From NCBI RefSeq assembly GCF_963662255.1, contig NC_085049.1:24956142-25020141 (forward strand): 64,000 nucleotides of DNA. Direction: 5' to 3'. Numbering within the stretch: position 1 is the stretch's first letter; every line of letters starts with the position of its first letter. The position numbers were made by a program, and so were the translations under genes. This DNA is from Cinclus cinclus. Its lineage: Eukaryota > Chordata > Aves > Passeriformes > Cinclidae. The notes under the pieces were generated by a model. It saw only the letters and a list, made by a program, of their open reading frames with translations, had not been told where the DNA came from and did no database searches. Shown here piece by piece: positions 26,850-39,200 of this stretch.

Positions 26850-27240
26850 ATCCGCCCAGCAGACTGAATCCCGCTCACGCCCGCTTCCCCCCAGAAATGT
26901 CCCGAACGAGCCCGGCGGTCGGAGGCTCCATACCCTCCTGCCGCACCTGGGCCGAGCTCCCTCGGGCTCCGGGAACGCCCCGAGCGCCGCTCCCGCCTCC
27001 CCGCCCGCCCTCGGCCCCGCCCGGCGCGTTCCGGCCCGGCCATGGCGGGAGACGGCGAGGAGGCTCTGGCGGCCTTCGTGGCCCTGCATGGGGCCGCGCT
27101 CCGCGCATCGCGGGTCCCCACGCAATACTGGGAGAGCCTGAGCCGCAAACTGCGCGGGGAGGTGGGTGAGCGGCGCCGCACGGGAGAGCGGCTCTGAGGG
27201 AGCAGCCCCGAGCCGGGGGAGAGCGGAGACCGTGGGACAT
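26850..27240 (+). promoter_or_regulatory. TTLL12: TTLL12 CpG-island promoter
   Basis: Abrupt change from AT-rich DNA to dense CpG around the TTLL12 start codon. GC boxes of the Sp1/KLF type are visible just upstream (CCGCCCGCCC at 27001-27010, CCCCGCCC at 27015-27022), followed by an ETS-like TTCCGG at 27030-27035. No TATA box, consistent with a housekeeping-type dispersed start. Confidence 0.8.
27042..27161 (+). CDS. TTLL12: TTLL12 exon 1
   Basis: Forty codons from ATG (good Kozak context, GGCCATGGCG) to GAG, donor G|GTGGGT, phase 0. Encodes [17 protein letters not shown] and [13 protein letters not shown]. It lies wholly inside the CpG island. Confidence 0.93.
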
Positions 27241-30200
27241 GGCCGTGGAGAGCCGTGCTGAGGGCAGCCCCTCCACGCCTGGGTGAAGAAGAGAGTCACG
27301 GTGTTGCTAAGCAGGGAACAGTGGGAAAGGCACGGTGCGGGTTGTGTTACCGGGACTGCAGCTCGGGGACTGTAAAAGACGTCAGGTGTGTTGTGCTTAT
27401 CTGGTCTTGTCTTTTTGTTGTCGGCGTGAAGTTTGGAAGCGTTTGGAAATTCTGGTGACTAGAGATACAGTACTGGAGAGGTGATGAATCTAAAAAAACC
27501 ATAGCACTGTACCAGCTACTAAGAAAAAAATTAACTCTGTCCCAGCCAAATGAAGGACAGTGTCCTCAGCCCTTCAGCTTTTAATGCCAAAGAGAATTAA
27601 GAAAAAACAGCGACGGTAGTAGTGTTAGACTCAGAATGTTGTCATATCTTAATCCGTTGTGGTTTGGATTGGATTTTGTCTGATTTTAAATTTACTTTTT
27701 TTTCCCTAGTTCACTTCCACACAGGTCTGCCCTGTCCTCAGTCGTTTATAACTGCAGAGCTCATCTCATGTGTGCATGAGTTCCTGGTTTGGGCAGTTTT
27801 TCTCAGGTGAAGCTGACCCCTGGCCGTGAACTAAAGGAGGGACAGGCACACTCCAGGGTGGAGCATCCCTTTTCACATTTGTAGCAATCATCTGCTTGCT
27901 TCCTGGAGCTTTATGTTGGGAAAGGGAAGAGAAACAAAGAAAAGGAGTGATTTTAAACGGTTTGTAAAGACACGGGTTGTATTTAGAAATTTTTTTTTGG
28001 TTTGCACATCTGCAGCCCAGCCTCAGTGATGAGGAAAGCTGTCTTGGATTTGTGGGAGTAAAGGAGCAAGGAACTGAGGCAGCAAAGAGAAGCAACCCGA
28101 AACCATTTGGAAAGTTGAGAGTGCTTGAGGGAGTCTGGAGAAGTCGACCTGGAGAAGAAAATATGAATGAGGTGAACTTCTAGTCCTGGGGAAAGAATGA
28201 GATCTGATAAGGGGAGAAGGCAGCTAGTGGTGGTTTGCTGGGAGGCAGGATAAGCAGTGAAGAAACGAGTGAGAAGTTTGAACAGGTAGTATAAGATGGT
28301 AGGGAAGCTGAGGGAACTGCAGTTTAACACCCATGTACAGATAAAATAATTTATAATTACCTGAGTGCTTCTTTTCCCCATCTCAGCTTCAAAACAGGGA
28401 CAGGAGGAAAGCGTTGCAAGTCATGATGTGAGTCTTTATAGTCCAGAAGGGTCTGAATATGTTCCTGCTGCTTTCAGTGTGTTGTGTGGTACTGTTAATA
28501 ACAGGAATACATGTTTATTACAGAGAAGATAAATCTACATGATCCCAAGCATATGCCCAGTCACAAACTCCTTGTGGAATTTAACTCCCTCTCAGTAAGT
28601 ATTCATGCAAGGGACTTGGAGCAGGAATATCTGCTGCTCTGCTTAGGTAGGAGGGTGTGAGAAAGGATGTCCTGGAAGAGGCTGGAACAGAAGGCAGTGT
28701 AAAGCTGCCAAGGAACCCCAAAGTTGAGAGCTGTTTTGTTTCCACGTGCCAGTATGAAGCTGGAGGTAGCAAACTGAATCTATGCTGTGACCTAATGCAG
28801 GCTTGAGATTTGTGACCTGTGGCTGAAATCCTAGCTTGTTACCAGCTTTGCTGGGAGGGTGTAACATTGAGAAGGTAAGACAGCAGAGTTAGAAGAGACT
28901 CCACAGTGTTGGGATGAAGAAAGGTGAGAGGAAGAAAGCACATGCACTAAGGCAGAAGGCTGCTCCTCCTGCTTCATTTTACTTGCAGTGGTGGCTGAGC
29001 AGGCTTTTCTGTACTAAATGTCCCAGTGTGTGTGGAAAAAGAGACTTAATTATTTCAATGGGCTTTGGAAGATAAAGCTGCTGAGAGTGCTTCTCTCTAC
29101 TGCTGCAGCTTCTGATTTTTGTCCAGAAGAAGGGCAAAAGGATATTGAGAAGATTGGGATGTCCAGGCAAAGTTACTGTGAGGAGTGCTGTGGACTGGGA
29201 TAACCTCTTGAGGAGGTAGAGACAGAGCTACAGGACCTTACTTAGAGCTGGACCTTGCAGAATGGCAAGAGGAGCAGCAATCAAGAAAAAAAAAAAAAAG
29301 GAGGTGGGGGGAAAGGGTGAAGTTGTTTTGGGAATCTAGGTAATAAAGTATTACTTGGGGAGCAAAAACCCAGTGCAACATCGAGCATAGGATGAGTTTC
29401 CTTGTGTAAAAAGGGGGGAATTTTTCATTTGTCCTAACCTGCTGCAAAGATTAAAACTTTCTAGCATAGAACTTGAAAAATGTCCATCCATAGTACAGAT
29501 AAAAATATCTCTTGCATCAATACCTCTAGAACCCAGCCCAAGCAGCTATTTTCCAACACTCTCACACGTGTTTCAACATACAGAGTGCACCCTCCCTCCA
29601 ATGTGTACACCAAAGCCTGTGAGAAGTGGAGGGTTTGGGTTGTTTTTTTAATTTACCTTGGGATCTGCTGGAGCAGGTTTCCTTCTGAGAGCATTATGTA
29701 ATTGGATTGCTCATTCAAAACATAGTGTAGCTGCTAGATTGGTAAACCTGTCTTTAATCGTTTTGCGTTTAGTATTCAGCATCTGTTGGGAGGAATTTTT
29801 TTTTGTGTTTCTGGCAGAAACTTGAAAAATAAATTATATGCATGTGTAATCATTTACTATAAGTGCTAAAATTCTGTTTCTAGTGTAGTGGTTGTTTCTT
29901 ATGCTATTAGATAAACTGTGTACAGTATGTTTATAAGCCTGGAAAATACAGTACCTGCATCTAATTTTATTTATAATCTTTTTTCTTTCTATTTGAGCCA
30001 TAACACTAAGTTATTTTGCAGGCTTCTCTGTACTGCAGGAAGACTCTTGGAGCCCTCAGATGGTGCTGGCAAAAGACTGCTTAGAGTTTCATCCCAGTTA
30101 GAAATGGAGGCTTTTAATTAACTGCTCGAAGGAATGCAGCATGACAGTACTCCTACACTTTATTTTCCAGAGCAGTGGAGGGCAGCTTGTTTCTCAGAGG

Positions 30201-33200
30201 TTACCTGTGGTCTCCAAAGCAGTTTGCAGTGTGCCTTAAAAGATTTTGCTGGAGATGCCTGTGTGGCAATTGCCATGACGTGCCTGCTTTGGTATCAAGT
30301 TCTCTGGTTTGTTGGGGTAGCTTAGGTTGGAACAGCACCTGAGCATGAAGAGGGAGGGATTTTGCCCAAACATGTCTTGCTTGCGAGCAGTTGTGCCACT
30401 GGAATGTGTTGGTACCCTTTTGCTGTCTAGAGGTTATTGGTTGCTCTGGTGGAATACTTAATGTGAGCTCTCCCTGTTCTGCTTCAAGACAGAGATTACT
30501 TTTCAGATTGGTGGTATGATCTTATCCAGCTGGTTTTTGCTTAAGGAGCTTACTTAAGATTCCCTTGATGGAGCTGCTGTGTTACTAGGTTCAGTGTGAC
30601 GGCCTGGCTCAAAGGGAGGGAGGGAGGAAAAGTGTAGACACAAAACTATTTGTGTATCCACACTTACAGTTGTGCTTCTGCCAGACCCATCAGTGAACTG
30701 TTGAACTTCTTGTATTATCAGTTATGAGTTTACAAACAACAAAACCCTCACAAAAAGCCACAGATTTTGGTGGTCTTGAGCTGCTGCTGCTGTAAGAAGT
30801 GTGATTTGCTTTGGGTGAGGAATACACATAATTCACTTTTCCAAGGTTATAAATTCTCTAGGAGAAATTTTTCATTAGGCGTGTGGAGATTTTTTTGCTA
30901 AATGCTACTGCTACAGCCTCATGCCATCTGATGATGTGTTGGAGGGAGAGAGCAAAACTTTGGATTAGGGCATTTGGAATCCCTTTGTTTTTTGAAGTCT
31001 TGAGATGATACTAAATTAAAAAAAAAAATATATATGTATATATATATAAACCAAACAGCTTCCCCTTAGTGTTGTGGAAGAGCTTGGTATTCATTGTGTG
31101 TGTTTGGTTAACGGGTGGAGCCTGTCCTGATGAAGGCTGAATCTGAGTGAGCTGCTGGCTCACCTCCTATCCCTCTCTCACAAACTCCTTAAGACCAAAG
31201 CTAAGTGTGGAAAACACACACAGTGCCACACTGCAGCACATGTCAAGTGGCTCCCCTGAGTCACACTTGCACTTTTCATTTCCTAATGACTCCCAGTCAC
31301 TTGTCTGTCTTAATGAGGTTGTTGGGGTTGGCCCTTGACCCAGCAGCAGGAGCACTGAAGTGTCACTTCAGGGAAGAGTGGAACATTTTTCCTGGCACGC
31401 TGCTTTTGCTGGCTGCCATGGGCTGGGATTAGCATTTGTGCCCTGAACCAGACCAGGGACATCACTCAGCTGGGAGCCAACCTGACAAAAATTAGTTGTG
31501 AACACAGGGAAGGGCTCTTCCTTTTGCTGTGACCTGCCTGCAGCTACATGAATTTCAATAACTACAAATTTTCAACCTGTGCATAGACGTAAAAAAAGCA
31601 TTGGAGGCTACTATTAGAACAGCAAGAGGTTATGATACTGCTTACTACTGAGTAATGTTATCCTCTTCTAGCAACTGGAAAACTAGAAATAAATTGGAAC
31701 TGCTATTTTGATACCTGCTGAACTGAAAGAAACTAAGTTTCTGATTTTTATTTTTTTTAAATAGGTGTTTTTTTAATCTCCAGTAAATTTGTTTGCAAAG
31801 TAATTTTCTTTACCCTAAAAAATTCATATGTATGTATTAGCCAAGATACTGTTAGCATCTCAGCATTTAGCTAAGAAGCTGTGTGCTAAGAAGCTATTAG
31901 CTAATAACAGCTAATTGCTGCTAGCTATTGTTAGCATCTGGAAGGCATTCCTGCCCATGTCAGCAGGGATGGAACTGAGATGATCTTTTAAGGTCCCTTC
32001 TAACCCAAGACATTCTGTGATTTGTAATCTGCAGGCCCCTCCCCTTGCCTTCTACCATCCCAGAGGAAAATACCCTCATCCCCTGTTTCTCAGATGGGAA
32101 TTTCAGATGCTTCTCCACTTGGATCTGCTCTATGAGCTGTGGCTTAAGATGGGAAGTAGCTGTTGCTCCCCTGCTGACTTCCTCCCTCTTTGAGCAGCTG
32201 TCTGCTTTTTTTAGATGGCCTTTCTTCACAAATGTGGAGTTGGTTTTCTCACCCTCCTGTTGAGGCTTAGCAAAAATAATTGTCCTATAGAAATGCTCAC
32301 CTGAACAAATGAAATCTTGTTGCTGCCACTGGCATTTCACAGCTAAGAAGCTGTCAATATATAGAAGTAATGATTTTTAATGATGTGGCATTGCAGGCTG
32401 TGTGTTGAACCATTGCAGTTTTGGAGTGTTGAACCAGTAAATCCAGACCTCGCACTTTAGACCATTCTCCCTCCCTGCTACTTTTTAATCATTCTAGATT
32501 GAGGCAAAGGATTTGTCTGGTTTATTAGGTAGTGTGTGAGTGATTCTAGCAAAATAATGCTCTCTGAAAATTTTCAACAGTCTTTGGAGGCTTTGCCTAT
32601 TTTTTGTCTTTTTAAAAGCATATGTTCATTTTGAAATGATGAAAGTTGTCAGCAGGTCTTGGTTCTGTCACATATGCAAGCCCTACTCTTTGGCAAGGGA
32701 ACCTTGTGTGGTGACTGCCCTCATTTTTATATGTACTAGATTAAGTTGTTGCATCCAGAGTAGGCAAGAGTGTAAACAAACCAGTTTCAGCACCTTAGCA
32801 GAGATAACTGTATAATACTTAACTTTATATATAGCAGTGTAAGGAATCTCCCAATTTATCTGGAGATGAGTGAGCACTGATAGCTTGTCTTATAGGGAAA
32901 GAAGGGAGAGGGAAACAGGCTGAGGTTTCTTAACTGGTTCAGAACTCAATTGGGAAAAGCTCTTTTTCTTCAGGGACCTTAATGTACCTTAGTATGATTG
33001 TGGAGCCTGGGTAACACTTGGTTTTGCAGGTCTTAAATTACTGATTTTAGCAAAGGTTGAGCAAAGGTATTCTGTTTTCAGCCTTTAAAACTCTTAATGG
33101 GGCATGAAACTGATGGACAATCATTTGTAGACCTGCTGGTGTCAAAGAAACCGACAAAGCTTCCTACCAATATTAACTAAACTTCCTAAACAAACAGCTC

Positions 33201-36200
33201 CGTTAAAATGTGAAAGAATAAATACTGTAGTTCACTCATGTCTTAAGTTAAAAATGCCAGTTTCTATCAGATTACGGGGAAGAAATTTCTGCAGATGTTG
33301 CATTTTGCATATCAGGTTACTGCCTTATCCAGTTGCATGATGTTTTGTGCACTTTCCATCTCAGGTATTTGATGCTGGTGACTACTTTGGAATAATGCAA
33401 GTAGAAGAGGTGGATGAGGAGGAAGAAGTTGATGAAGAAATGGAAGAACAATTTAAAAAGAAACCAAATCCTGGAAACGGACCTTGTTTCAAAGTTATTG
33501 TAACAAATGAGAATGGACTTCAAGCCTCCAATCCCAATAGGTGAGTTGTGCTTTTGAAACTAGTGTTCAGTCTTTGAGTAGTGTGAAACACTGAAATTAT
33601 AGTGACAGTTTGCTTTAAGACTTGTTTGATTCTATTCAGAAATCCTATTTTCCAACTCTGAGACATCGCTGCATGTTTATAAGAAGATGCATGCTATGAA
33701 ACCCACCTTGCAAAGGGTACAGGGAGTGCAGATATCTTAATGTGATTCATTTCTAAATCATGCAGGAAGGTACTTAGCAATTGGTTTTAGTAAACTCAGG
33801 GAGGAAATAGGGAAAAGGCAACCTTGAAATGATTTCTACAGAAGTTGAGCAAACCTTGGTATCTGCAAGATTGTGTGCCTGTGGAAAAAAACCACGAAAG
33901 AAATACTTGTGGTCTCCACAAATCTCATGCCAAGAAGGTACTCAGGTAATATTTTGTGGGCTATTGCATTTCCTTCAGTTGGCTAAAGTATAAATTCAAA
34001 AGTGTGGTGGTCATGTGTATGCATGTAGAATTGAATGTATTAAATTACTGTTCTCTTGCTTACAAATCAGCTTATCTGTCATGAGTATAAGACTAGGAGG
34101 CATCAATAAAACTAGAATAAAGTTGTTTAAGAAACAACTTTATATTATAGTACTGCTTTTTGTGTTCTTACTGTTTCAAACATAGAACAGGGTATTTGTC
34201 ATATGTTAATAAACGGTGAGATGAAGTCATCTCTGCTGGAAATCTAAATGCAGTTCTGCTCAGTTCTATAAAACTTCTGTGAGACCTTTCATGCTTTTTA
34301 GATCTTAGATAAACATGCAAAATCTAAAAACTTTAATTAGGCTTGATCAGGAAAACCAACAAAGAATCATAGGTATGTGCCTTTACATCCCTGCCTTAAC
34401 CGAAGCAATCACCTTTCCAAATCTGAGAATGCACTTAAATTATCAGGTTCAAAACCAGCTCCTGTGATACTCTTGGGTTTCCTTGCAGCATTCAGGTATG
34501 TGAATATGGGAGCAGAACACCAACGCACCTGTTTGCTAACATTTTCAGAGCTTGACCTTAGCATTCTCTGGAGCCTTTTATTTTAAAATTAAGTGAGGTT
34601 TCCTGTCTGTGGAATCTGGGATACAATAATTGTTCAGCCATACTTCCCTTTGGAAAGCTGATGTATTTTTAGCTTTCTGAAATACGGGTGTAGTGGAGGG
34701 TTTTCTGTGTGGTTTGGGGATTTTGCTTTCAAGTAGAATTCAGATCTTTCTCTGTCTTGGTTCAGTCAAATGATATAATCAAAATATGAAGAACCCTTCT
34801 GTTTGAAGAACTGCTTTTTTCTAAAAGTCATACAGTTTAAACAAGGGTTAAATTTGTCAAGAGAAATTGTGCCAGATATGTATGGTTTTATTTTGGGTTA
34901 AACTGTAATTTTTTTCAACAATGCATTTTTTCCTAAAAATAACTTGGTGACACACCCCACCCCCACCCAAAGGAAAAAAAAAACATATAGAAATAATCAA
35001 AACTTATTTCTCATTTTCTTTTAGTAGCATATGCAGGCTTCTGATGATCCAAGACTTCTCCACCTGGCTTTGCAGATGACAATAGATGTCACAGACCTTG
35101 TGGCTAACAAGGTCCTCAAGTAATTTTTCAAAATAGTGTATTGTTTTTCTGCTTCAGGCAAGAATATCAGGTTGATGCAGCAGAGGTAATAGTGATTAAA
35201 AGGGAAGGCATTTGTGTTCTTGGCTTTTAAAGGGAATAAGCTCACAAACCGAGCGCCTGTTCTTTGTTTGCTCCTCATTTTCATGGAAATGCTTTCTGGA
35301 GCAAAACCAGAGCGTGAATTACTGCTGGGAAGTTGCTCCTGCTCTGCAATGCCACAGTGTGTGCTCTGGGAGTGACTTTGTGACTAACAGCAGATTAGCT
35401 GTCACGCCATCTCCAGGGAAACACAGCTTTTATTCCGATTGTGTGGCTTTGTGTGTGTGTGAGTGTGAGAAGCCCGGGCTGTAGCGCCACCCAAACTCTC
35501 CCGCAGCGTGTTCCTCGTCGACCACGCCTGGACGTACCGTGCAGAGCACGCCCGGCAGCAGCTGCGCCGTGTGCCGGGCCTGCTGCACAGGATGGCCAAC
35601 CTCATGGGCATCCCCTTCCACGGAGAGGTCCCAGACGAGGGCAGCATCGAGCAGGTCCTGCAGGAAATGTGGAAATACAACCAGACCTACCAGCTCTCTC
35701 AAGGGGTAAGACTCTACAGGATGCTAAAAATTTTGGGGTGAAGATGTTCCAGTACATGAATATTATCAAAGATCCTAAGAGACATGAATCTATTTGGAAG
35801 GAGAGCAAATGCTACTTTTAGGGTGTGTGGGTGAGACCACACCAGATTTGGTCACCCTGCCCTATGTTGTCCTTCAGTACTGTTCCAGCATGTCTTGAAC
35901 CTTCAAACACCATTCTTTCTATCCTATCTCTTTGTTTCTTGATTTGTCATAAATAGCTTGTGAGTCAAATGGAATTATCTATGTTACCACTTGAAAAGAC
36001 AGTTAATTCAACCTGCAGTTAAAACTTGTCTTCTGATCCCTTTTCTGGGATTGGGGCTGCTTGAATATCTTAAGTCTATTCTCTCTGCTCTATTCCTGCC
36101 TTTGTAAAAAGACCACAGTAGTGCTACCAAGCAAGTTTATTCTTTCATTCGGGATTTTTTCATGGCAAGTATTGCAGGAAGGGGCACTTTGATGATGCAG

Positions 36201-39200
36201 CCTCAACACTGGTAGCCAGCTGTTGTTGCAGGCAGCAGTTTTGCTCTCCTTCACTGTGAAACTTCAAATGCTTTTTAGCTAATTGATTCTGAGAGAAACT
36301 GAAGGAAAATTAATCCTGTCAAGCAGCCTTCTGCTGGTTTAGCTCTCTTAAGCAGCTGGTTTGGTTCAGGGAAAGCGGGTCTGTTAGGCAATAGCAGTAG
36401 CACAAGAAAGAGGAGGCTAAAGCAGGAATATGAGAAGCAGTGTAAGAGTGCTGCCTGTGCCTCTGTCTCACAAAACTTTTCCTGCAGTCCATGTGTACGA
36501 GATGTCTCCCTCTGTTTATTCACACAGACTGCAGAGGAGAAGGTTCCTGTCTGGTACATCATGGATGAATTTGGATCACGCATTCAGCATTCAGACCAGC
36601 CGAGTTTTGCAGCAGCACCTCTGTTTTACATGCCTCAGCAAATTGCTTACACAGTTCTCTGGCCTTTGAGAGACCTTGAAACTGGTGGTAAGTGTGTGTC
36701 TGAGGAGCTGGAGTTTTCTGTGTGTCTGAGGAGCTGGAGTTTTCATTAATGCTTACAATTAATCAATGAGCATTTCACAGTAGAACACATGTTTCAAGAC
36801 CAAAATGGCTGCCTTCTTGTAACACTGTCAAATATAAAAGTTCTCTCTGTCTGGTATTTCCATATTTTAGGATAGGGACCTTTTTCCAGTCCAGAAATGT
36901 TGCTATTGTTTTGTTGACAGAGAACTTAAATCTTGCATCACTGCCTTAGTGAAACTCCAAATTCAGTCATCTGAGGGGTTTAAAAACCTGTGTTTGTAGC
37001 TTTGAGTCAGAAAGTCAGGCTCTGAAAGTTGGCAAACACCAGGCCAATGATTTATTCCTGTAATCTTAGTAAAGGGCCACCCTGTGCCTCTATCATATGG
37101 AGAAGATAAGCATCCTAAATAATACTCTCTTTATCATGTTTCTTTAATTATCTCTAATTTTTCACTTAAATAATAACATTTGTGCTGGTATTGACTGTAC
37201 AGCTGTCATTTGAAGATTTTCAGTGGGAAATGAAAGGCAGATCCTAATGGTTCTTCTGTTTTGCTGCAGATGAAGTCACTCGTGATTATGCTTATGGGGA
37301 GACGGATCGCCTGATCAGAAAGTGTGTTTTGTTGCCTTGGGTGCCTACTGAAGTGTTGGATGTCAGCTGTTTTACTCCAGAGCCACCAGATGAACATTAC
37401 CAGGTATGATTTTAACAAGTTGATTCCATATCTTATCTGTGTTAAGAGGCAGTGTCTAAAAAAGCAGTGAAAGAATTCAGACTTTGCTGCTTTTTAAACT
37501 TAAAGACTTATTCAGAGGACAGCAATTGAACTAAAGAAAAATTCAAAGTGCAGTAAGACGAGAAATGTCTTACACTTATATGTGGTATCTAAGTGTTTAA
37601 ATACTGAAGCAACATAAATGAGTTCTAATATTTTATTGCTGTATTGCATAGCTTTTTTTGTAAGCATATTACAAGGTACTTCATGTTGAGGTATCCATCT
37701 TCCAGTTAGATATTTGATGCATTATCTAATAGGTTTATTGATTGTATTTGTTTGTAGCATTGCTGTTCAGTCTTGAATTACAGAAAGATTTGTTTTGCTT
37801 TTTAAGGAAAAGTTATTTTTTTCAGACTGGATACTGGGTTATGTTGTGGTTTAGAACCATTAAATATTGGAGGAGGGACATTTTTTATTTGATGGCACCC
37901 TTATAAAGTACTCATCCAGTTTTTTTCCTTTCTAATAAAGGTTTGGAGTATTTTAAGGATGTGTTTGGAATCTCTTTTTCATGAACAATGTCTGCATGAG
38001 ATTCACCTCATAGAAAAATGAGGAAACTGCTCCCTGTGAGGATGCTGTACTGACTATAAATGGCATTCCAAGTACAGCTTCTAAAGATGAATTTGTACCT
38101 CAGCTGTCTGTTTCTTTAGGATGGGTGAGAGGCAGAAAATGCTCTATCCATCTTGTTATTTACAATATCTAGTCAGAAATGAAGTTAACCTACTTCTGCT
38201 AAATAAAGTTGTACTTTCATAATAGCTAGGTTGTCTTGTAACCTAAGGCAGATTGGTTGGTTGGGATTTTGCCTTTTTGGAAGAGGTGTGCTTTGCATCA
38301 GCGCTTCTATCCTAGAGTTTATGGGAGCTGCTTCCTATGGCAGGGCATCAGCAATGATCCAAGAGTGTATTTCCCTTTATCAGTCAGAGGGGGGCTGTAC
38401 AGGCTGGAGGGAGACGTTGAAGGCATGGTTACTGTTGATGACTGCAAAAAACGTTTTGCTCATCTTCACAGGAGCAGAACTGGCTTCCAACCTCCTATAA
38501 TTTTTTTAGTTGTCTGTAACAAAGCATCACAACTAAATGATCACTCTTCCATTTTGTTGGAAATGCAGCATCTTTGTGTTTTATTGTATATGGTTGGCTG
38601 TGATTTGAGATGTTTTTTAATGTTTAGCAGGCAAGAATTTCTCAGGGTCTTTCAACAGTGTTGACGTGCCTTGGTCTCAAAGCGTTATTTCTTGTTCCTT
38701 TTTACTGGTAGGATTTCCTTCTGCCTCTGCCCTTGTACTGATCTTTTTTTTTTTCAGAACATCATATTACACAACATAATAGTATTGTCAAAGTGTAACT
38801 TTGCTGAAATTTACTTGCACCAAAGAGAATGGAGTAAGACATGCAATGGGCTCTTCCATTCTGCCTAGAATTAACTTATTGTGGTTTTCTGTTTTCTAGG
38901 CAATTTTAGCAGAAAACAAGGAAAAACTTCCTGTAGCAATAAATCCACCAGTTTATGCCAAAGACAAAGTTTTCAAGTACGTATCCACAAACAAAATGTT
39001 TTCTTTACAGGATTATGTGCAGTAATTGCAGTTTGTTCAGGCTGATGAGCCTTTTCCATCTCTGAACAGCAGAGGTAGGTTTGAGGTGGGTTTATATGAA
39101 CCCATGTGCCTAAGATTCTGACTTACTTGTTGCTCCTTTTGAGTTTATTCTTCAGACTGAATGAATTGTCACAGAATTTCAAAAGGATAAATTTACCTTG

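Larger units (their letters stand above)
27162..33364 (+). other. TTLL12 intron 1 (6.2 kb)
   Basis: No exon recognised. Contains a CR1 3' end at 31938-32024, a 79-bp-period direct repeat at 31850-31939, a GGGAGGGAGGGAGG run near 30615 and an AT dinucleotide-rich tract at 31021-31048. Confidence 0.8.

Noticed and set aside
26700..27299. Several open frames of 90-199 codons, mostly on the minus strand, around the TTLL12 start
   Set aside because: CpG-island composition effect; several frames at once with Arg/Pro/Gly-rich content and no family features.
38231..38664. Two overlapping open frames of 89 and 135 codons in TTLL12 intron 5
   Set aside because: Different frames of the same DNA, no domain, no in-phase splice sites with TTLL12 exons.
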